The notes under the pieces are model-generated. The model made no database searches. It worked only from the letters and a program-made list of their open reading frames with translations, and was not told the DNA's origin. Positions 32,708-44,700 of a stretch of 64,000 nucleotides of DNA are shown piece by piece (within the stretch, counting starts at the first letter, position 1; the number at the start of each line of letters is the position of its first letter). The stretch comes from Pseudoips prasinana (lineage: Eukaryota > Arthropoda > Insecta > Lepidoptera > Nolidae). Location: assembly GCA_951640165.1 (NCBI GenBank), contig OX621252.1, positions 15,707,934 to 15,771,933 of the forward strand. The letters are read 5' to 3'. Made by a program: the position numbers and the translations under genes.

Positions 32708-35700
32708 GTAAGTAGCACTATCTAAAAGAAAATTATTATAATTAGTACTAACTCAATAGCATAGATCTTTTACCACCATGACCTTGAATTTTCCCATAGA
32801 ATAAAACCGGCCAAGTGCGACTCGGACTCGCACATGAAGGGTTCCGTAGCAGAAAGTATTTCAGTCGGTTAAATGAAAGCAAATTGCGGTTTATGACGTA
32901 TAAAAAAAAACTACTCGCTAGATCTCGATCAAACCAATTTTCGTTGTTAGTTTCCACGAGAATGTACATCATATATTATTTTTAGTTTTATCATTCTCTT
33001 ATTTTAGAAGTTACAGGGGGCACTCATTTTACCACGCAAACTATTCAGCTTAGAAAAAATGATATTAGGAACCTCAATATGATTTTTGAAGACCTATCCA
33101 TAGACACCCCACATGTATAGGTACGATGAATAAAATTTTGTTGAGTTTCAGTTCTATGTATCACGACCCCCCAAAATTATTGTTTTTTTTTTCTATTTTT
33201 GGGTAAAAATCTTAATGCGGTTCATAGAATACATCTACTTACCAAGTTTCAACAGTATACAGCTCTTATAGTTTCGGAAAAAAGTGGCTGTGACATACGG
33301 ACGGACAGACAGACAGACATGACGAATCTATAAGGGTTCAGTTTTTTGCCTTTTGGCTACGGAACCCTAATAACCTAACTGTCAAAAACCGGCGACTGAG
33401 AAACAGTTACTGTTTTAATATACATACATAGAACAAACTTCTGCTTACCTTGAAACCAAATAATCTTTTTAAAATCGATTCACAAACTACGGAGAAATTA
33501 CGTAAAATACATTTAAAATAGTCTAATAGCTTTGGAGTTCCGTTTTTAGGGTTCCGTAGCCAAATGGCTAAAAAGGGAACCCTTATAGATTCGTCATGTC
33601 TGTCTGTCCGTCCGTATGTCACAGCCACTTTTTTCCGAAACTATAAGAGCTGTACTGTTGAAAATCTAGTATTCTGTGAACCGTATTGAGGTTTTCACAT
33701 ATAGAAAAATAATAATAATTTTGGGGGTAAAAAACAAAATTCATCGTACCCATACATGTGGGGTATCTATGGATAGGTCTTCAAAAATGATATTGAGGTT
33801 CCTAATATATTTTTTTTCTAAACTGAATAATTTGCGCGAGAGACACTTCCAAAGTGGAAAAACGAGCCCCCCCCCCCCTGTAACTTCTAAAATAAGAGAA
33901 TGATAAAACTAAAAAAAAATATATGATTAGACTATGTAAACTAACAACGAAAATTGGTTTGAATAAGATCTAGTAAGTAGTTTTTTTTTAATGCGTCAAA
34001 AATCGTAAACCGCAATTTACCTTTCATTTAGTCAACTGAAATACTTGCTGCTGCGGAACCCTTCATGGTCGAGTCCGACTCGCACTTGGCCGGTTTTTTT
34101 TAATGTATCGATACAAAACAGTTGAAATCGGTTTACCTATTGTAGGTATGTGGTACAGACAGACCCGCAGACTAAGCTTCTAACTTATTCCACCCCTTTC
34201 CACTATGTCAAGAATCAAGATTGTTTTCGTCGTTCATTGTATCCTTGTGCCATAGTTGTTCCACTCGCCTAGCAATTACATGGTTTAACGACTGCAGCTG
34301 ATAGGACAACTCGCAAGCACGGACACTATACGGAAATGAAACTATTGCGGCAACTATAGAATAACCTTGCATCTAGGACCCAAACTTCACGAATCATATG
34401 TGGGTCATTGACGCCTCTAAACGATAAAAATAGCGAGCTAGTTCAAGGGCAAATCGTTCTATCTTACACGGAGTTAGAATTATGTTTTCTTTTAGTTCTT
34501 CAAACGCAATTTTTCATACTATTGGCGTGGTTGGCAATTGCTTGCTTTTCACGCCGGAGGTCGCGGGTTCGATTCCCACCCAGGGCTGATATTTGTGTGC
34601 ATGAACATGTCAGTTTGTTCTGAGTCTGGGCGTAATTAGCTATATTTTAACAAGAAAAGTAATATATCAGTTACCTGGTTTCCATAGTACAAGCTCTGCT
34701 TAGTTTGGGCTCAAATAGACGTGTAAGAATAATGTCCCAGGATATTAATATACTATTAATATTTTTTTAAGATGCCCCGTCTACACTACAGGTTTAAAGG
34801 GACTCTGTAATCTGTGTTTTTTTAATCATGAAATCATCATAATTATAAAACATTATTGTATCAAAAATTTGAAGTTCAATGTCATGGACAAAATGACTCA
34901 TGTAACAACACGATAATAATATATTTTGCTATATATAGCAAACTTAAACTTTAACCGCTGCCAATTCATCGGTTACTTTAATGATAGTAGCGACAGCTCG
35001 ATGTATCTAAATTTTATATACTAGCTGTGCCTCGCGGTTTCACCCACCTCAAACTTTATAAATCATAGCCTATTTGTTATATAAGCTATATTACTAAAAA
35101 GTTTCATCAAAATCCGTTTAGTAGTTTTTGCGTGAATATATACATCCATACAAACTCACAAACTTCTGTATTTATAATATTAGTAGGATAACTTTGTTTC
35201 GTAACATAATCTATTTGTTCAACATGTAATACAAATGGTGTTTCCGTCACTCCTACTTTTCTTTTTCTATATGTAGATACGCACACGGCATCACACGGTT
35301 TTCTATGAATACGCATGAATACATTCTAAAAATAAAATTTATTTTGAGATTAACAAATATAGATCATTGAAAGTGTTTTAACCTGAATTAAATTTTTTGG
35401 GCCATCTTGCTAGGCCATCCAAATTTATTATTCTCTTTCCAACACATCCTACGGCGAATGTGTCGTTGCCGTACATATTGATGTGTTGACGGTAGATTGA
35501 GCCCCATAAACATGACACAAATGCTGTTTATAGTTGGCAACTGCCGACATTCTTTTTTATTGAAATTGACCTGTGTGCTTGACGGTAGGTAACGAATATC
35601 GACATCTCATCTCGTGGGAGAGTATGAATCATCTCTAAGGGGCAGCGCAGACGACAGACTATCCGTGACGCACTTTTTAGTCTGTGAAAATAGAAGCTAT

Positions 35701-38700
35701 GCAATTATATGCAGTAACGTACACGACGCGCAAAAAGTCCGGCGCACATAAAATCCGTGTAAATTCGGGCAGACCGCACCGCGCCGCTCGGCACAAAAAG
35801 TGTGTGAAAAAAATTGAACGTTTGCTTCAACGCGCGCTAACGCAGACGGCGCACACTTTAGTCGGCAAATCGGTAATCTGCATCTGCTAGGGGAGGACGT
35901 TACGCACGCGATCTATTATCATGGCGCCAGAGGTCGATGTAACGATGTTAATTCAAGAAATACAAAACAGACCAGCAATTTATGATACTTCTAAGGCAGA
36001 ATATCATGATAGACATTTAAAAAGAAAAATGTGGGAAGAAGTGTGCTGTTATGTTTATTCCGCTCCTGTTTGAGACCAAGCTTCTAAGGAGCTGTCAAAA
36101 TGTATGCCTATTTTGGTAGGGTTGTCACAGTCGTATGTTGTTTCAGAATTGAACGTTTAGTATGGAACGGTCCGTTCAGTAATCTTTCCGAAAGTATAGG
36201 ATGTACCCAAAATTCTCTATTTCTTCTTGTGCTGTACTTCATGTACAAAATAATACTTCGCGATCTCTGCACGATTTCCATAGCGTCTACGTCCCTACAG
36301 CTCTGCCGACGGAATGATCGAAGATGTGCGTCGTTTGCGTTGAATCTGTGAACAATCCGCGACCGACTTTTTGCGCGCCATGCAGACTTTTTGTGCGCCG
36401 CAGACTCGATCGCACAAAAAGTGTGCCGTCTGCGCTGCACCTAAGGAATATCTACCAGAAAACCGGAGCATCATCTCTCTGAATTGGTACTATGTGCACT
36501 ATATTGCGATCGCCCACCCGCCTGTTAAGAGTGGCGATTATGGCATATCCCTTCAAGTTATGAAAACAATTCCATTGTAGATATCCTTCGGGACCTTTTG
36601 TCCGGCCATGGACTTCTTTCGGTTGACATGGTGGTACACGGTCTGTATTGTTTATGGGTCCAATTAGATTTTGAAACATAATATAGAGGCGCTCATAGCT
36701 GGATGCTCTCACCCATCCGTAAGCGACCGGCGGGGCTAAGCAACTAGATACCCGGTCAGTCCATAGATATGTAACCATCAAAGTGGTTTTTTTTCTGAGC
36801 TTGCTTTGGATGGTACGTTAAGCTGTTAGTCCTGGTTGTAGTCATTACTTTGCCTTGAACAACTGTGACACCAGGTTAACCACTGCTTATACGATAAAGA
36901 AAGAAAGAAGTCCATAATATAGACAAAATCAGGCATACTTTGAGTTAGAAACCATTTTTGATTCGCCATACTTACTGACAGGTGACATGACTTGTATGTA
37001 TGTAGGTAGGATTTTGCCTTGAGACCTTCTTAACAATTATTTGAAAAGGTTATTCAAAAGATCGATATATGTTAGCATATCGTTAAAATATTATCGATAC
37101 ATTCTAAATATGGTTACTTATATCTTAATTAATTATGCTGCTATATCTCAAATACACATCACTGTCCTCGAAACTTTCCCGTATATCTCTACAACAAAAT
37201 TTGGGGAAATTTGACAAATTGGGGTAGCTTGATGTGCTGGCGTCTGTACATACTTACCCGAAAACAGAAATTAGAAACTTGCCTCCTTTTTAAAGTCAGT
37301 CATATAACATTTGAAAATGTTTGATTTTCCTTTCAGATTCTGTATGGCAAATGTAACAAATATCAAAGATTTAAATCTTACTCAGTTGAAACTCACTGCA
37401 TTAGTGTGTAACGAAAAAGAAGAAGAAATTTTAGATGATACGGTACTAGGATATTGTATGATAGTATCTGTGATATTTCTCAGTGCAACTGCGATTATCT
37501 ACAGTTTATTGCCGGAACTCAGGTGAGGATCTTTAAGGTGAGTACTTAGAAATGAATCCCAACTCGGAATAAGGCTTCAATTCACACTTAAGAGGTTTAG
37601 AATTACCCAATCAAATTATGAAATTATCTCCTTAAGTGTGAAATTCTGAGTTGAGATTAATTTCTAAATACTTACATACCTTAGTTTTTATCGATGTACA
37701 TAATTAGATTTACACAATAAAGAGCAGTTTTTTTTTAATAATGGAGAAGTAAATTATGTATATATAAACAACAAAAAATATAAAATAAGAATTACACAAC
37801 TTATTGCAGGATTTTTACGAATTGTTGACATATATAAACCTCAACTTTTTATTGAAACAACTCTCATTTTTTTTCTTAACACATACGCGATTAATAATTA
37901 ATTTGCCGCCGCTGTAAATAATCGAGAAGATTTCAATTGACAGGTGTGGGGCGTCATGAAAGCCTAAGCATGTTTTATAGCGATTTCCATCTTTCGATCA
38001 TTATCTACAAACAACTCATCGTACAGCACAAATTAAAACACACATATTTAATGTAACACAATTTCATTTAATTTCAGAGATCTGCAAGGAAAATGTATTA
38101 TCAACTTTTGTACTAGTCTGGCTATCGGTTTGGGAATATTGTGTATAATGAAGATTATGACGTACTCGGATATGAGCCTATGTGCAACAAGAGGTACCTA
38201 TAAATAAAATATATTTGTCAGTATAACGGTTTTCTATATATTCTACTGATGTCTTTAAATTACGATTTTACCATGCCAATTAGGTCATTCACATCAAAAC
38301 AATTTAATGTATACATGCGTCCAACACAACCAAGTCCAATGTGCAACAACTTAGAAATAATACAATTTTCTATTGCATTACTGATTGAAATTAGACAGAA
38401 TAACTAATATGTATTAAATTCCTATTATCATAAACAAACAAAAATTACCTACTCAAACTATGAAACGAATAGTTCGCCTCGGTAATTTTTGAACTAAGAA
38501 GAAACCTACGTTGTCAATTGTTTAAATAAAAGAAGCTGGACGGAGGAGGCCTCAGAGAATCGCACGTCCATTTAAATCAACATAAACAAACTTCTGTGGA
38601 TGGAGGCATCATTGAATCGTTCGTTGATGATGGTTGAGATGATTATTGTTCGAACATAAACATACTTATAAATATACTCTCAAATCGTGTTGCACAATAC

Positions 38701-41700
38701 TATTACACCCTACTGAACCCAGCGAGCAAATGACCTTTAATAGGTATCATTTTATAAAACGAAACGAATTATATAATGTACTATTTATAGGATATTTTAT
38801 TTCAGGGTTTTTAGCCTATTTCTTTGTGATTGCTGCATTTTTTTGGACCAATGCAATATCGATACAGATCTTATTGAGTACAAGGTTAGAAAATATATTT
38901 ACTTGATATAATACTTGTTTGTTTAGATTGTAATAATTGTAATGTTTCAGACGACATACTACTGCGGATTACGGCTGGAAAGAGTTCAAATGGTATATGT
39001 TGTACGCTTGGGGCTGTCCTATTATCTTAACGACATGTATGGCAGTCGTGAACTTCCATCCTGGTAAACATTCAAAGCCGGGACTTGGATTAAACCACTG
39101 TTGGTTTTTTAGTAAGTTAATATTTTATATAATATACTTCTAGAATTTTAAAAACCATCTGTACCTTGTATTTTACAATTAAATAAATATATTAATAACT
39201 AGCTGTCAATTATTATGTCCGCGTTAATCCGATGTGAATTTGTGTGTTTTACGCCTTAACTACTCCACCAATCAACATGAAATTTACACACGTGTTATTT
39301 ATTAAGGGGTCCTCCAGAATAAAGGGCCGTACTCAATAGATCGGAAATAACTTTTAGAAGCGACGAGCGGGAGATGGTTATCATTAACTACTATTGCGAC
39401 GATTTATTTTTACTTTTGTATTATTAAAAACCGACAAAAGTACTATCGTAAACTGACTATTATATTGTAGATTTTAGTCCTGGTCAATTGCATAATATAA
39501 TATTGACTATCCTTCCTTTTCATATAACTTATTAAATTAGTAATCAATATATTTTATTTTTATTTTATGTTATTTTATTTTCAAATTTAGAAAACTTACA
39601 GCTAATTAGTTACACAAATTCTTGAAGTTATACAAAAGATGGCCAATTACAAGTTTTCACAAATATATAAATTGTATACATATTACAAATATAGAATAAA
39701 CAGCATACCTATACCTATTACTAAATTACTATTTAAAAAAATCTAAAAAATCTACTGAGAACACTGTGACTCAAAGAAATTATTACACATAGTCCTTTTC
39801 AGGTTTGAGACACTTGTGTGAAATATATCAATGTCGACTCTCTGGCATTCAGTGTTGTACAAACGACTTGCCCTTATCAAAAAAGCATTTTGTCTGTAGT
39901 TGCTTTTGGTGGTAGGGGTGTGCAATAAATTATGTCGTCTTAGGAATGCTAAGGGTACGCGAAGGCCTATTTTGTTCATCAGCTCAGTGGCATCCATTGA
40001 ACCATTCATGAGTTTAAATAATAGTGAGACATCAGCTATTTTCCTGCGCTCCTGTAGAGGAAGCATGTGGAACTTACTGCAGCGACTTCTGTAGTTAGGT
40101 AGATAGGTTTTAGCGCGATATTGAATGTACCTTAAGAACTTCCTTTGAATGTTTTCTAACCTTACTATATATTTGTCATATCTGGGGTTCCATACCTGAG
40201 GACTACGGACGTATGATATATACGTATGGACATATGATATAGCAAAGATACTAAAAGGCAGGTTGTAATCTTAACTTAGGTCCTAATCAATGGGAATAAT
40301 AAAAATGGATCCCAATTATCAGGTTTTATATCCTTGAACAGTATTGTACGCAATATTCTTGCACATTGCTGTACCCAAATTAATATTTACACTCAGATCA
40401 TACCAAGGGAGTTGATAAGAGATGTTTATACCATCTCGCAAATAACGACAGTAAATGTCTTACCGCATCGTGATTAATTTAATATTTTAACTTTCTTCTG
40501 TTTAAGCATTTTTAAAGGTCTCTGCGATATTTCTCTATAGAGGGAAAATATCGCCATTATTTTTCGGTAATAATAATTTCTTTAAAATACTACCACTGCT
40601 TTTTTATCGTGTGAACTAAACGAAGAGTTGTGTTTAAAAACTTGCCTATTTTATCTTATTAACCTATTAACCCAGATAAGAGCAAACGGTTTAACGTTGT
40701 GTCTAAGATAGGCGATGATCCATCCTCATATGACTTCTCTCTATTGTAAATAACCCAGATACTAAAAGCATCAGATGGTAACCTCTCAGTAGTCTGTATA
40801 CCGTCCCTTATTATGTGCCATTATGTGACATGTTCATTTCTAATTCCAGATAAAACGCAGCAATGGTACTACATGTACAGTATAATGACGTTATTGTTGA
40901 TTACCAATATAGGTATTTTCATTTACACGTCAATGGCGATATGGCGTTCTACTTTCGCAACCACCTCTACGCAACTGAGGGCGTTAAAATACAAGTACGT
41001 ATTTTTATTACATGTTCTTCACGTTTATGATGGTTGACGATGATGACGATTGCTGGCAGAATAGTATATAAAACTTATTTTAGTTTATAAGATCGCCGTC
41101 ACGTCAGTGAAAAGGGGGAAACTATTATAATTTAATACGTTGTTCAGACGACGCCGCGATGCGACATGGCGTCGACTTCGTTAGGATTTCCTGATCAAGT
41201 TATCAAATAAAAACACCATCGACTTCAAAACTATTATTATATTTATTTAAACACTTTATCTAACTCATCCTTACTTATTAGGTATCGATCAAAGACATTT
41301 AAGAAAACATAATTGAATCCCCATTTTTTTCTGCCACATTACTAAACAATCTAGCTACTAGTAGCTACTAGAGATATCGAACTCGTCCCTATGGTGATTT
41401 TTTGCAAACAAATAGTAAAGTCTCTGTTGTGGCATGGATACACTTACTACGTACCACCTAGGTACGCAATAAAGACGCTGACATACCCAAATTGAGCCCA
41501 CCGGCAAGGAGTCTTTCGTTGAAATTAAATATTTAATTGTTTATATGCAGGTTGGTGATGAGCGCACGTCTCATATTTCTGATGGGACTGCCATGGGTTT
41601 TTGAAATGATCAGCTCATTGTCCCCGAAGCACATTATTTTGTAAGTATTTTACATTCTATAGATTTCTGGATTGTATGTTATTCGGCACAGTTATATTTT

Positions 41701-44700
41701 ACATTAGATTAAAACAGCCAATCTCGCAAATATTGTGTATGCCTTAGAAGTAATATTATAACAGGATTAAAAACCGTGACGCATGTTTGCAGTTATAATA
41801 AACCTAACAATTTATAAAAAATAGAAACACTATAACTACTGGAACTAAATTTACTAACTCTTTGACTAAAGTTATTAAACTAACAAAGAACTATACAAAT
41901 ACAAAAATGATTTATTTCTCTTCACAAACAGTGATAATTCCATGGAGTTACATAATAAACATGTGGATACATTTTGTTTCTCATCACCAGGATCTCCCCT
42001 GACGGCGTTGACATGAAATTAATTTTATACATATATGTGTATAAAATTAATTTGGCTAAATGTTTTGAAAAGAATGGTCAAATTAGTAAAGTTGTATTGT
42101 CTGGAAAGAGTTGTGTTGTGTGTGAGTGTTGTGTTGTGTTTGGGTATGTTGTGAGTGGGTGGGTGTGTTGTGTGTATTTGCGTATGTGATTGTGAGTGAG
42201 AATGATCAGGCATGTAAGAACGGAATAGCCGATAGTATACGGTTTATACTTAGTCTAAACTGGATGAGTTAGGAGTGTTTCCGTGGAATGATAGTTTAGG
42301 CTTAGTAGCCATTTTTTTATATGAGGGTGCAGGTTTTTTATGTGAGATGATAAATCCTTACTTCTTAATCGTAGGTTTAGTCTGCAAATTGAATATAAGT
42401 AATTTTATATAAATAGTATAGTAATAGGCGTGCTCGTAATGGGTTTATATGCATAGACCTGATTTCATTTGCATACACTTTTAGTTAAGAGTTCGAATTT
42501 TAACGGTAGTAGGCTGGACGCATAGGTCGTTAAGCGGTCGACGGTCGGTGGTGACTATGAAATATGAATTAGGGACCGGAACATGCAGCGTAGGCATGCC
42601 TCTTACAAAATGGACCGATGATCTTATGAGGGTCGCTCGAAACCGCTGGAAGAGGATAGCGCAATTTGGGGGTGAGCTTTATCCAGCAGTGGGCGTCTTT
42701 CGGCTGATATGGTGATGATAAAGTAATGCAGCGGAGATAAAGAGGGGTCAAAAGTTTGAAGCACACATATTTGTGTATCTTAATTCCTCACAATATACCG
42801 ATTTCACTGCGGATTTAAAGCTAGTTTTATCACCATAGCTTGTACCTGTGTTAAACGGTTACGTTATTTATATAAATAACAGCTCTCTCTCTTTTTAGAT
42901 TCATTCACTACTTGTTCATAGACTTTCGTTTTTGACTATACAGACCAAGGCACAAAACAAAGGAAATTTTCTGGAAATACCGTTTCCTAGTAATTAGTGA
43001 AGCAATTAGTTAATATTCGTTTTACACATCTATCATCATTGTCTACTAAATACGGACAATGACGCACATTAAAATTTGAATAAACATTGTCTTCGTTCAA
43101 CGTTCTAAGTATACGAACACACTGTCAAAGATAACACAGATAAGATAACATATGTTCCAGATACATAACACTAAATATACACTTATTCAATGAAAAAGTT
43201 CCATCTCCGCTCCTTTCCATGCGTCCATGTTAGAAAATGCGTTACATTTAAGTCTTAAACTTGTCTTAAAGTATGTTAAACTTCTTGATTTTTAAAAGTC
43301 ATCTCTTCTACTAACAAATAATTTATAATTAAATTGTCCGGTGAAGCACGAAGAGTCGAGTTAAAAAGAATTTGCATATAATTTACACAAATACTCCGCT
43401 ACTGCTATGCGATGACAGAATTTGTAAATTTTATGGAGTTTTATTTTGAAAAATATGTAAATGTAATTGATTTACCAATTAATGAGTTATTTAAATCGAG
43501 TGGCTGGTCTATAAACGGCTTAAAATAATATTTAAAAACAGCCTATCCATAAACATGCACATGGTAAATAGAAACTTTCTTTATCCGAGTAAGCAAGACT
43601 CAACAAGATTGTTGGTAACTATTACTTAGTAAGCAGAGGCGTTAAACAAAAACAAGGAACACGTAAATAAATAAATAAAGGTTGTCACACTGTTGTGCCA
43701 TCCCATGAGAGACCGCACAGCAGTGACCAACGTATTCACGGTCCAGTGGACTGGCAAAAATGCTTAAGACCATGTTGGGCTGCCCCACACCCTGCGCACC
43801 AGGGAAGCACACCTTTTGCGCATTGTTGCATAAATGCAATCTACATGCGCATCATTAATATATATGCTAAAATATAATATATGTATATAGAAAAACAAAC
43901 ACTCGAGGAGGAGGTTCTCAAGTTCACTGGTTTTTTTATGTATGTACACCGATTACTCGGAGATTTATGATCTGATTTACGTGATTCTTCTTTAGTTTGA
44001 TGCGGAATAGTTGCCATTTGTTCCCATAAAAATTTTACATTTTTGGCCAAGTAGTTTTGCTCAACTTACTTACGAGATATGTCTTAGCATTTCTACAATC
44101 GTGGGATTTTCATAACTACATTTTTGCTGAGATTATTATTACCGGGGTAATAAGTGTATTTTGGGTTGCATGTGTTCTATAACGCGTTACGGAGGTACCT
44201 GTTGTACCTCACGTAATTATTGTGGATTAATGATCTACGACATCCGTGACACATCCGGGACACGCATTTGGCCTGAAGATGGTTTCCCGAAGAGATCGAA
44301 ACGGTTGACCTAGTTCAACCTCCTCAAGTCTGTACTAGAATATCCATCGATTTTAATTTAGTTTTGTGCTCCAATTAGAAATTTCAATACAGTAAATGGA
44401 TATTGTCCTCGCAAAGAGCAACATCTCTTGAACACGTATCTGAACTGAGATATTTTTCAGTTATACAAAAATATTTTTTTAAATTTATACTTTGAAGAAG
44501 ATCACTAATTATTTATAATAATTTTATAATATTATATAAAAGAATAGTGATAAAACTTGTGTTTAATGAAATGTTTCCGACGTAGCACAGTGGAACGAAT
44601 GTATGGGAGCGGTTGGACGTAGACATGTCCGAAAAAAAAGAGTAAAATTATGCCAAACTAATGATGCCATCTTATTCGATTACTTAATGCCTTCATAACT

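Noticed and set aside
42100..42200. 71-residue ORF rich in Cys/Val
   Set aside because: Translation of a GT-rich low-complexity tract.
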